In this document: positions 1 through 12,709 of the stretch, in pieces
How the letters are laid out: the number at the start of each line of letters is the position of its first letter
How positions within the stretch are numbered: position 1 is the stretch's first letter
Source of the DNA: Telmatactis stephensoni
Taxonomy: Eukaryota; Cnidaria; Anthozoa; Actiniaria; Isophelliidae
Direction of reading: 5' to 3'
DNA length: 64,000 nt
Assembly (NCBI GenBank): GCA_029948255.1
Contig: JALIZF010001884.1
Location: forward strand, 620,001-684,000
The notes under the pieces: generated by a model
Database searches by the model: none
Told to the model about the DNA's origin: nothing
What the model saw: the letters and a program-made list of their open reading frames with translations, nothing else
Program-made: the position numbers and the translations under genes

Positions 1-337
1 ATTATGTGGACTTTTTGAGGTATGAAGTATGTCACGCGTCATTGAGCTTTTCTCACCCCTTGCGTGACATTTTATATTTTAATCAAACAAGAACAAAAGG
101 GGTGAGAAAAGCTCATTACGTAGTTGAAAAGTTGCCCTTTTCTTAAGTGACTTTTCTGACCTTTTCTGGCAATTTTTTGAGTTTTCTCAAATGGTGTAAA
201 ATGATACCGCATGTATCATTCGATGTACATATCCCCTCCGTCAGACAATTCATTCCATCTTTACTTTAGGTGTTGGAAATGATCTTGATAATATAGTATA
301 ATGTAGTTGTGTCAATCATATTTTGTTTGGTTTCCAG

Positions 338-3300
338 GGACGCTCCAGAAGCAACTGGTGACGAACCTGACGATGCTGACTTTGAAACTCCAAAGATCTA
401 TGAACCGGTAAAAACGCGATTAATGTAGCGTAGTAACTCCCCCGTTAACTTGATTGACTGGTTCTTTGTTTGCTTGTTTGTTCCCTTGCTTGATTGTTTT
501 CTTTCGAGATCATCGTTTCTTGTCTTTTGCATTTTATACGTGTATGCTTGTTTGCCTGTCTGTATACAGCCGTTCAAACTGTCACCGTCTATCTTCATCC
601 TGTCTTCATCTGTTTCCCAATCTATCTCCCAATTTATCTCCGTCCGCCTGTTACTTGGCTACCTGACTGACATCTCTCCTTACAGCTACGTACTCGTCCG
701 CCTATTCAGGGACCGTGGAAAGGGGGGCTGCCCCCTTCCCCCCCACCCCCCCCCCCCCCCCCACACACACACTTTCTGCGCTACTTAGTCAAATGTTCTG
801 TTTGAAAACTGTAATTTTATCTATTGTCCTCTATGTTCAGATCCAGTCATTCGAATCGCTTGAACAACGTCTGACAATGTACTTGGAGCAATACAACGAG
901 AGTATTCGTGGAGCTGGTATGGACCTGGTGTTCTTTAAAGACGCTATGATTCATCTAATGAGGGTAGTCGTCATTGACATGTGTAATGGTTAATTATACC
1001 ATCTTCAAGCAAATCCAATATCGTTGGAACACCAGGGAACCAAGAGACCATAATACTAAGAGAGCGAAACGCAGTATTGATGTCTGTGCGATGTTCGCGG
1101 CGACTAGGGCTATTTTTAGTAATTTCGCCATCGCGCGTGCAAGGCTCTTAAACAATAGAATTCAAAAACTGAAAGTAAACAGTCCCTTCCGCGCGCACGT
1201 CAAAAATCATTCTATTGTTTGAGAGCCTTGCGATGGCAAAGTTACTAAAAATAGCCTTAGCCGCCATGAACATTTACTCTCTTAGTATTATGGTCTCTTG
1301 GGAAAACCCGTTATTACGGCCACCTACAAGCCAAATATAAATGGCGATAATAATGGGGTGGTCGTATTTTTTACATGAGACTAATTTAAATGCAATCTTT
1401 ATTTGTCGGGCCAAAACGAGGTGGTTGTATTACCCGGCATGCTGGCTGTAAAGTGTGGTTTCACTGTAGCAGTCATCACATCATCCTAGGATACTAAATC
1501 GTGGGGTCGATTCTTGCCAAGGGCATGGATTTCACTCTTTCGTTTTCCATTAAGTTTTCCTCAAGTTGATTGAACCTGTTGTATTTGTTGTGTTTGTAGG
1601 TATCCCGCATTGTTCGCACACCAAGGGGTAACGCCCTTCTAGTGGGTGTTGGTGGGTCAGGTAAACAAAGTTTAACGAGACTGGCTTCGTTTATTGCTGG
1701 TTACAAGATCTTCCAGATAACATTAACCAGGTGAGGACCAACAAAGTGCATTAAACCTTTAAGAAGACAGAATGCGAGACCGCAACTCGATATGTGATCG
1801 GTCACTCCGTAACTGCTCAGTGTGGTATCAAGAGAGAAACCTCAATAGTTTTCAGTCCCTGTGATAGAATGGGACACATATGTTCATTGCGTCTCTACTG
1901 TGACAACGTCGCGACGCCACGTTTAAGACGACTTGTTTTCGCGTCTTCTTCGGGATGGCCACGTCATCGGTCATTTTAATTAAACATTAGATTTAGCAAA
2001 CGCGCGGAACACGAGAACGGGACAAAATAACGAATATATCACATTCGTTTATTTTGTGACTTAACGTCATCGCGACACCGCGTTCAGGAGGCCGGTTCAC
2101 CAGGGGCAAGTTCAACAATTTTTGTGTCCTCTTCAGAACATCAACGTAGAAGATGAGTGTCCTCTTTCACTTTGTGTTACGTTTGCTAAATCGTGCGCGC
2201 CGTTGTTTTGACTTAACGTCTTGTTACTAAACCTAATCATGCTTTTAAACTGGTTTTACAATGTAAATGAATTCTCATCTACTGTGTTCTATTTCTTGTG
2301 TTGTCTTAGATCATACAATGCCAGTAATCTAATGGAAGACTTAAAGTATCTTTACCGAGTAGCAGGACAGAATGGCCAGGGAATTACCTTTCTATTTACT
2401 GACCAGGAAATCAAAGATGAAGGTTTCCTGGAATACCTGAACAATGTGTTATCGTCAGGAGAGGTAGGTTGCCAGTAGCAAGTGTGAATACTGAAGGTCT
2501 ATTATACATTATCAACGTCATATACACCTATTTCAATTAACGTTGTCGGAAAAAAGGCCTCAAGCACACGTGACTCATCCGAAAGGAAGTATGGGTAGGA
2601 ATTACTAAAGTTATAAAACTACACAGCTGACCAACACAGCAATTCAAATTCAGCTTGCCTCGAACTTATACACTAAAGAACTTCATTTATTGATGCTAAA
2701 ACCAAAACCAAAGCTGAACCGGAGAGTAACGCTTTACTACTACCCATACTCCTTTTCGGCCTAGTCGCGTGCGCTTCAGACCTCTAGGACGACAACCGTT
2801 TTTGAAATAGGTGTATACCAGGAGATGGATTGTACGCTCTCTCTAGTCTCAACGTCATTCATCCACGTTCATCGAGTTTGCATACCCATATCGTTGAAGT
2901 GCTAACAATTATCCCTAACCTGACCTTTCTTCCTGATTTTACAATTCCACCTGATTTGAAAACTCCGATCCTGACCTGAAAATTCCACCTGACTTTTGGA
3001 TGCTAAGTGATTTGTTTGTTGTTTCCTTCAGGTGTCTAATTTATTCGCACGTGATGAGATTGACGAGATCTGTGGGGAACTCATCCCAGTCATGAAGAAA
3101 GAGTTTCCAAGACGACCACCAACAGGCGAAAATTTGTACGATTACTTCTTGACTCGTGCAAAACACAACCTGCACGTCGTTTTGTGCTTCTCGCCAGTAA
3201 GTCTCTCCTCTCCTCTCCTCTCCTCTCCTCTCCTCTCCTCTCCTCTCCTCTCCTCTCCTCTCCTCTCCTCTCCTCTCCTCTCCTCTCCTCTCCTCTCCTC

Positions 3301-5024
3301 TCCTCTCCTCTCCTCTCCTCTCCTCTCCTCTCCTCTCCTCTCCTCTCCTCTCCTCTCCTCTCCTCTCCTCTCCTCTCCTCTCCTCTCCTCTCCTCTCCTC
3401 TCCTCTCCTCTCCTCTCCTCTCCTCTCCTCTCCTCTCCTCTCCTCTCCTCTCCTCTCCTCTCCTCTCCTCTCCTCTCCTCTCCTCTCCTCTCCTCTCCTC
3501 TCCTCTCCTCTCCTCTCCTCTCCTCTCCTCTCCTCTCCTCTCCTCTCCTCTCCTCTCCTCTCCTCTCCTCTTAGTTTGTTTTTATCCTCTCTTCAATCTC
3601 GTCAATTTTTTCTTCCTTTGCCTTCCTTCTGTCTTTCCATACTGTTTCACAGAAAAGGTATGTCTTAAATCGTTTCTCCTGTCTAAATCATTTTTATCTA
3701 ACTATTCCAGGTGGGTGAAAAGTTCCGTAACCGTTCCCTAAAGTTCCCTGGCTTAATTAGTGGCTGTACCATGGACTGGTTTAGCCGCTGGCCCAAGGAT
3801 GCTTTGATTGCTGTCTCAGATCACTTCATTTCGTCCTTTGATATCGTGTGTTCACCGGAGGTTAAACATCAGATCATTAGATCTATGGGTGTTATTCATG
3901 ATGGAGTAGCGAACTGTTGTAATGACTACTTCCAAAGGTATTTGAAAGATTAATAAAAAATAGCGAAGGGGAGTGCTACCATGTGACTGTACACGAGCTA
4001 TTACAACTGTATAACATTCCTTGCTTTTCCTCCTTTCTTATACATATTATTTCCATATTTTCTCAGGCAATCAGGTAGACAGGAAACAGGTAGGCAGACA
4101 GACAGACGGACAGACAGACAAGAAAATTAGATAGACAGACAGACAGACATATAGACGCATGAAGACTACAAACACTGTCAGTGATATTCTGTAGGGCAAG
4201 GAGAGATTCAACCACTCCACTATCCCGGCAATTTTTTGCAAAATTATTTCCGATTACGGATGCGTGTCGAGTTCCCTCTTTCGCGCGCTAAATCGCAAAG
4301 AATTCTGGGTAATAATCTTTTCGTCGTCCCCAGGTTCCGTCGCGCTACCCACGTGACCCCTAAGTCCTACCTATCATTTATCAATGGCTACAAGACCATC
4401 TACAAAGAGAAACGCGAAGAAATTGGTGAACTGGCACGTCGTATGAACACTGGTTTGGATAAACTTATGGAAGCTAGTGAATCGGTTGCACAGTTATCAA
4501 GAGAGCTTGCTGTCAAAGAGAAAGAACTCGCAGTTGCGTCTGAGAAAGCTGATAGGGTAAGTTACTTGTTTTCATCGGTTAAGCATTCAGGTTTATTCAT
4601 TTAGGCGTGTAAAGAGAGCTTTGATGAATAGTTGTCCCCTGGGTCCTTGAGTATATATATATGGCAATGAAAGAGGTTGTCCCTCAAAAAATCCTGAAAA
4701 TTGCAAAATTTTACCAAATATGACGCGCGATTCTTAGCGCAAGCAATATATTTTACTGGCAAGTTTGCGAGAGGACACTAAACTTACCTGCAAACTCACA
4801 CAAAAACGAACACCGCTTTGAGCAACAACTGGGAACTTTATCAGGATGTCAACGAGCTAGCTAGTGGACTATAGGGTTTTCCAGGAAACAGGACGGTGGC
4901 GTTTTCTGAAAAAAAAGTTTAGCACTATATTTAACGATCAGGAAGTTCCTTCAGCTAGAAGCAAAACTAGAAGCTTATCTCCTTAGGAAGACGACGGTGC
5001 GCTCATTCTACTCCCCTCTCTCCA

Positions 5025-5056
<32 letters not shown>

Positions 5057-8000
5057 CTTAAAGCTACACGGAAAGGAAAGAAGTCGACGTTTTTCTTAGA
5101 CTTATTGTTTCTGTTGTTTTTGTTTGCTGTTGATTATAATGATGAGTTTTTCTGAGTTTGTGGTAATGAGGTCGAGTTTCATTTTCTAGGTTTTGAAGGA
5201 AGTCAGTGTTAAGGCTCAAGCAGCAGAGAAAGTCAAAGCACAAGTACAAAAAGTCAAAGACAAGGCCCAGGCCATCGTGGACGACATTGCTGTAAATATA
5301 CTAAAATATAGTGTTTCTCGATGTTCTGTTAGAGAAAAGAATATCACCTAGTTAGCCAATTGTTACCAGTCATCTGTTTGACTGTACAGACGGGTTCCTT
5401 TTGTTCTAATTCCTTAGTTCTAATGTCCTCTCTTTCGATTCAGGCTGATAAAGCTGTTGCCGAAGTCAAGCTCGAAAAAGCCAAACCTGCTTTAGAAGAA
5501 GCTGAAGCGGCTCTTCAGGTATGTATGTGCACGCCGTTCCATTGCACTATCGTCATCATCATTATCATCATCAGAAGTCTACTAATATTTCTTGAGAACG
5601 AACCTGCACTAAAAGTTGTCCTTTCATCAAACCATCAAACTCTTAAGGCGTTATTACATGCTGAAACTTTTATCTGAAACTTGTGTTGATCGCCGATGCG
5701 AGACGATTTTTATAAGTGGTGTTACACGCTGAAATTTCGTCCTGAAACTTGTTCGCGACACAAGTTTCTGTTGCAGGATTAGAAAGTAGTTCTACTTTTC
5801 GTGAAACCGACCCGGGGAAAATTTTTCGAATATGGCGGAAGCTGAGGAGAACGACAAAAGTCAAAATAATATCGCATAAAGAATGAATTCGGTTATATAG
5901 ACATTCTGGACCGATACATATCATGAAGAAACAGTGTCAGACTCGATTATTTGGAATTTTTTGTTTTTATGCCACTAAAATCGATGAGCTTCGAAGTCAT
6001 TGAACTTGTGGAACTTTACTCCTCCTCGCCCAGTAGATAAGATAAGTTTATCTTAAAATTATTATGATTATCTTAAATACCAGTGCCTTCACATAGCCCA
6101 GAAAATGCAGTCGGTTAGAAATTATAATTCTAATGATAGCGGCCAGCCATTTCTCTCGGCAAACTTTCTCGTCGAAAATATCGATAAAAGGATAGCTTCT
6201 TACCATAACAGAGCTTGTCCTTTTTACCCAGCCAGCTGCATAACAAGAATGTGGCAGTACATGAGCCGTCCAGATAGCCAAAATGACATTATTAAGCTTT
6301 CCAGCTAGTACGTTTTGTACTCTTCGACAAAACACTGAAGTCAACACAAACTTGCCCGCCGCGAACAATGGTTGTGACGTCACGTGAAAAACCTCGCAAA
6401 CTCCCAAAACCAGTCCACCTTACACCATGAATATCAACATTATCATCGTCATCATTATCATTATCGTCATCATCATCATCATCATATTGGCATGGTTAGC
6501 ATGCAAAATCATTAGATATATCTCCTCTTTGTAAATTACTGCAATTTTCAAAATCCTGCGAACTCAGACATGTAAACACTCAAGTGGTTTTTGCCAAATT
6601 AGCTTCCGTCAATCAAAATTAAAAATCAAAAATAGGAAAGCTAACCAAATATCAAAATCATATTTAGCTGTTACAAATCGTCTAAAGATCAGTTTTCAGT
6701 CATTTGGTAGGTTTTTAGGGATATTTATGAGTAGTTTTTCTGGTGTTTTGTTTGAAGTGGGCTGGAAGCTAAAAACCAAATTCCAACGGACTGTTTGAAG
6801 GTCAGAGTTCGCATAATTATGAAAATTGCAGTAAACAAACTACTTTACACTATTATAATGAACATCATTATCATCATTATATTACATGATCAGCGTGCAA
6901 AAAGTTACCTTTCCTTCTACAGACCATTAAACCGTTGCATATTTCTGCTGTTCGTAAACTACCCAAACCACCTCACCTTATCATGAGAATTATGGACTGT
7001 GTGTTAATACTACTTTGTAAGAAAACTGACCCTATCAAGTTTGACCCTGAGAGAAACTGTTTCGTCCCGTCATGGTCAGAATCTTTGAAGGTTAGTAACA
7101 CATTTGTACTACGTTGTAGGTTGCTATGGTGATGATATAGCCTGCGTAGCCAGGCTCTCGAAGGGGGGGACTGGGGAGGAGGGCCAGTGAGAGCCTCTCT
7201 CCTTCCTTCCCCCTCCTTCCCTCCTTCCCTCCTTCCCTCCCCTCCCCCCTCCCCTTTCGAGAACCTGGCTACGCAGACTAGCGCGATTATGGTGAATAAG
7301 GATATACAGTAAAACCCACATAAAGAACCCCTATTATTTCAAGTCAAACTGAAATGGTTCTTATAAATTAGGTGTCTAGTGAAAATCAGCCTAAAAAAGT
7401 TCTAGATAGGGTCTTATTTATAGGAAAAATGAATGTTTCTGGTACAGTGTATTTCAGTGTATTTTGACGTCTTCTGTGCAGCTATTAGAGTAGAGACCCA
7501 CGGAAAAATGAAATCTATCTATTTTATATAATATTCATCAAAACATTTCCACCAATCAGAGCGCGCGTAAGATTCGGTGACGTCATCTATGCGGTGCACT
7601 GTAATCACACACGTGCACAGTTCTCGACCAATCAGAGCGCGCGTAGTATACCAATTATTCTATAATATCTTCATGAATAACCGTTTGCTTACAGATGATG
7701 AGTAAATCAGATTTCCTTCAAAGTCTTATGAACTTCCCTAAAGACTCTATTACTGATGAGGTCGTTGAGTTATTGGCACCGTACTTAGAAGCAGAAGACT
7801 TTAATATTGAAACCGCTAAAAGGGTACGTACTAAACAACCACCACGCGGAGATCAGGGAGGAAGACTCTGATTGAAATCAGGACACGTTCGAAGGACATG
7901 ATGGAAGTCACTTTAATGATGGCAGTCACTTATTTCCCATGGAAGGACCATTTACCTCTTCTGGAGTGTCCTACATGCACGAGCAGATACGATAAGCTAG

Positions 8001-10939
8001 AAAATAAGGCTGAATTTTAGAACTAGCTCAATTCCAGAGAACAGAAAATTGTTTCATTTTGGGTGACATCTGTGTTGTAGAGCTGTTTTCGCGCGCAAAC
8101 AACTTTACGACTCTTTAGTCCTTGTACCCATAGATTACCAACCCTGAAATGCTGTTTCAAGTAATTTACCAAGAGTTTTGTTATCTAGGTATGTGGTGAC
8201 GTTGCTGGTCTGTGTTCTTGGGTCAGAGCCATGTCTGTGTTCTTTGGTATCAACAAAGAGGTCCTTCCACTTAAGGTAAACTTTTAACATTATCGACACT
8301 GGAAGCCCGCTATGTCGAATTTCTAAGAAAGACGATAACTTTGTTCGAGATAGAGGGGTTCTTATCGCTTATTGCTGGGTTTCATCCATTCCTTTGGGAA
8401 TCAAAAGACAAAGAACCGGTAGCCATGTTGGATGAACAAACAAGAGACGCTAATGAGAAATCTTTTGTTGAAGTTCATCCAAGATGGCTGCCGTGACGTC
8501 ACATGCTAACCCAAGAATTAAAAATCGACCTAAAGAAAGGATGACAGGGATATGGTTCAATTATGGAGGCAAGAGATGAGCAATTTCCACCAAGTTTTCG
8601 CAAAACAGTATATTTCAAGCGGGCACTTTACCACGACACTATGTTTGAATATGTCTTATTTTTGTTACCAGGCGAATTTAGCAGTTCAAGAAGTACGGTT
8701 AGGAGTAGCCGAGGCAGACTTGAACAAAGCGCAGGCGCAGTTAGATGAAAAACAGGCTGAACTGGATGAGGCACAAGCTATGTACGACAAAGCCGTCCAA
8801 GAAAAACAGGTAAAACCGGTTTCATAAGGGTACCTTGTAGGGAGGTCCAACTGTTTTATCCTCTCGATATGTTACCGAATCATAGATCAGTTTCCGTTGG
8901 TACTGGGAAAACGGCACAGCCACGGCACGGACGGTTACAGAACAGAATGGTTACTGCTCGACACGGCACGCTCTCCGGCAGGCATATCACGGCACATGAC
9001 ACGGTCTTCGCACGGCGCACTCATATGAAAACTGCTGTATTGACATTATAGACTATTAAAGTGAAGCAAGGTTTTGACTTATTAATCATGTTTTGTCTTA
9101 TTTCAGGACTTGTTAGACAGTGCTGAGGCTTGTCGTAGAAAGATGTTGGCAGCCTCAGCGTTGATAAGTGGTTTAGGAGGAGAAAAAGAAAGATGGACAG
9201 AACAAAGTAAAGAGTTCCAGGAACAAATTGGAAGGTGAGAAAACGCCCTATGTAGGAGATAATCAGGATACTCTTTCAGAAACATAATCCATTTTTCCTC
9301 TTTTCCTTTGACGTTTGTTCGTTCGTTCGTTCGTTCGTTCGTTCATTCATTCATTCGTTTATTCCTTCAGACTTGTTGGCGATGTTCTAGTTTGTACTGG
9401 ATTCCTGTCGTACTCAGGCCCCTTCAACCAGGCATTCCGTGAGATGCTGATGTCGAAATGGCAAAAAGAAATGAAGTCACGCAAGATACCTTTCACGTCA
9501 GACTTGAACGTGACAGGTATGATGATTGACAGCACCACCGTGGGAGAGTGGAATCTACAGGTACGTAATGCATATGGTACAGATATCGAGTCATTGTCAC
9601 ATATTCGCTATTACTATACTGTTTCCAAGGAAACGAGGCCGTATCATCATTCCGGCCCATCCGTATCATCTTTCGCATGATGCCTCGATCATACTTTAAT
9701 AGCATGGAGATTGAATTCACTGCATCATATTTCCTCTTTATAACTAGTGTTGACTGGATTGTGTACTTATAGGGACTACCCAATGATGAGTTGTCGATAC
9801 AGAACGGTATTATAGTAACCAAAGCACCAAGGTATCCATTGCTTATCGACCCTCAAGGACAGGGTAAAGCTTGGATTAAAAAGAAAGAAAAAGATAACGA
9901 ATTACAGGTATTGTTGGTGGTGATTGGGGTCCCGCCATATTGACTTCAGAGTTAACGTGAAATTACTTTCAAACCAAACCACCTCCCTTTGCTTATGCTG
10001 CGCTATTCTTGTAGCTTCCTCACCCCCTTCCATCTTGTCGTTCTCCACCACCTACCCCTCATCTACTCTTCTGGACTCCTCCTTTTCCCGTCAATGAGTC
10101 ATTTTGAACCCCACATAGTATCTTGAGAGTTCAAGTCAGACTTATTCAAACTTCATTCTAATGGGCTAAAAGGGCTACGTTGCTACTCAAAGCTGAATTC
10201 CTTATTTATTAATCACATCCTATATTTACTTATCGTTGGTCGTACTTTTACCGTTAGATAACGTCGTTGAATCACAAGTACTTCCGTACTCACTTAGAAG
10301 ACAGCATGTCACTTGGACGACCACTGTTGATTGAAGACGTTGGTGAAGAGCTTGATCCTGCGTTAGATAATGTCCTGGAAAAGAACTTTATCAAATCTGG
10401 ATCAACACTCAAAGTAAGAACAGCGAGTGCCATATAAGATGGGCTCCTAACAACCAGCACTATTTGTCCGTCTTAATTAAGTGTCCTTTTAAGGCTGAAT
10501 TACACGGCACGATTTGTCGGCCCGAATTTTGATAAGCTTCGTTCGGGAAAAGAGAGAAATCGGCCCGATTCGCAAAAATCTGTTGCACTAGATTTTTCTC
10601 GTTTCGGGCCGATTTTTTGAATGAAAAAGGAGTGCTAAAAACAATAAAACTCAAATCGGGCCGACATGTCGTACCGTGTAAGAAACAGCCTTAAGAAACG
10701 TAATTTTTTCTAGCCATTATCCCATTGCTACATTTCTACGAAGATCCATTGCTAGCACACTTTGGTGTACGCTATGGAGTATACCCCTTTTAAGTGGATT
10801 GTTTTTTCTTCAGGTTAAAGTTGGTGACAAAGAAGTGGATGTCATGAAAGGTTTTATGTTGTACATTACAACCAAGCTAGCCAACCCAGCCTATACACCT
10901 GAGGTTAGATTTGTTGTCCCTATATGGTGAGAAAGGTAG

Positions 10940-10973
<34 letters not shown>

Positions 10974-10990
10974 GATGATGATAATGATGG

Positions 10991-11063
<73 letters not shown>

Positions 11064-12674
11064 AATGATGGTGATGATCAGATGATGATGGTGATGAAGA
11101 TGATGATAATGATGGTGATACCGTGACCGTGTCAGTGCCGTAATGTCTATAAAAACGTTCGAAATTCCTGCCGTAACTGTACGAAAGCTTTATATGAAAT
11201 CTGCTCTAATGACGATCATACATGATAACAGTTCACAATATCGATGGTGATGATAGTATGTTTTCCATCCTACACTAAAACCTAAACCAAACGCTGCCCT
11301 TTACATTTTAGATCAGCGCACGGACATCTATCATCGACTTTACAGTTACAATGAAAGGACTTGAAGACCAGCTACTGGGGCTCGTCATCCTGACTGAAAA
11401 AGCCGTAAGTATAGCACTTCATTGGCTCTTAGACCTATTCCTTTTCTACTGCCCTTCTCATTTTGCTAATATCCTATTTAGCCTATATCTATTTTGACTT
11501 AATAGACGGTATGTTTGTTTCCAGGAATTGGAGTCTGAAAGAACCAAGCTACTGGAAGACGTATCATCAAACAAGAGAAAGATGAAAGAGCTTGAAGACA
11601 ACTTACTTTTCCGTTTGACAAGCACCCAGGTCAGTAGAGAAACACAAGCATCAGGTTCAACGCAAATAATTTTAGATGATATGGACACCATGGCTGAGAT
11701 ATCGTGTGTGGAATATCAATCATCATTACTGTCATCTTTAGCGTCATCATCATCACCATCATCATCATCAACAATTTATTATTAGTAGTGTTCTTATGCT
11801 TTGTAGAATTGTCTCGAAGTTCTCTTGAATACAGTCAAAGCTCCCGTAAGCGGACACCCTCGGGATAATTCTAAAGGTGTCCGTAAGTAGAGCTGTCCAC
11901 TTACGGGAGCGTGTAGATACAGTGTAAATAAAGTGTAAATACAGTGTAAATAAAGTGTAAATACAGTGTAAATACAGTGTAAATAAAGTGTAAATAAAGT
12001 GTAAATACAGTGTAAATAGAGTGGCAGTGATGTCAAAGAGTCGTCTGCTTACAAGAGTGTCCGTGAGCGCTTCGACTGTACTTTTATGCAACCTATCACT
12101 ACAAAAAAGATTCTGTAGATCACTTATTCGTCTTTTGTGGTGTTCCTCAGGGATCACTTGTCGACGACGAGTCTCTAATCGAAGTACTTAGTGTTACCAA
12201 GACAACGGCTGAGGAAGTCAGTCAGAAGCTGATCGTCGCTGCTGATACTGAAATCAAGATCAATGCCGCACGTGAGGAATTTAGACCAGGTAAGGTGTTG
12301 CCACGACAACTAAAGATATGTTGCCATAACAACCTAAGATGGCTTACAACCCGCAACAGTTTGTACTTTCAGTTTCCCCCCAGTATGCTCTTAACTACCT
12401 CAGTATTAGGTGCACAATGCACTTATTCTGTTTGATCTTCATATTTTACATTAACTTTGTACTTTGTGTTTTTAGTGGCCACTCGTGGAAGTATTCTGTA
12501 TTTCCTGATTGTGGAGATGTCGTATGTTAACTGCATGTACCAGACTTCTTTGAAGCAGTTCCTTGGTCTGTTTGATCAATCAATGGCCAGGTAAGTAGTA
12601 CAGGTCATTTCATCATCATCGTCATTATCATCACCATCATCATCATCATCATCATCATTATCATCATCATCATT

Positions 12675-12709
<35 letters not shown>

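Larger units (their letters stand above)
338..3937 (+). other. Dynein exons 1-6 of the window: linker to AAA4 module
   Basis: Exons 338-407, 841-963, 1600-1730, 2310-2463, 3032-3196 and 3711-3937. The third exon holds the Walker A loop [10 protein letters not shown] followed by [18 protein letters not shown]. The fourth holds the Walker B-like stretch [20 protein letters not shown]. The fifth and sixth hold [11 protein letters not shown] and [18 protein letters not shown]. The first exon is acidic ([17 protein letters not shown]) and begins with the last base of a split codon, so at least one upstream exon exists. In axonemal dyneins AAA4 is a regulatory nucleotide site rather than the main hydrolysis site, which is AAA1 and is outside the window. 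Confidence 0.93.
4334..9234 (+). other. Dynein stalk: coiled coil 1, microtubule-binding tip, coiled coil 2
   Basis: Exons 4334-4556, 5190-5291, 5444-5518, 6923-7090, 7695-7823, 8189-8275, 8672-8809 and 9107-9234. The first three encode a charged heptad-rich helix (for example [20 protein letters not shown]). The next three encode the globular tip, including [17 protein letters not shown] and [20 protein letters not shown]. The last two return along coiled coil 2 ([20 protein letters not shown]) to [17 protein letters not shown]. This layout defines the antiparallel stalk that carries the microtubule-binding domain in all dyneins. All eight exons are in phase with no break. Confidence 0.93.

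Noticed and set aside
1985..2200. Inverted GATTTAGCAAACG / CGTTTGCTAAATC pair as a transposon
   Set aside because: Only about 15 bases pair and no target duplication is visible.
3032..3741. Long Leu-Ser-rich reading frames
   Set aside because: They are translations of the TCTCC satellite; only 3032-3196 is real dynein exon.
10911..11126. Poly-Asp reading frame
   Set aside because: Produced by the GAT satellite in an intron.
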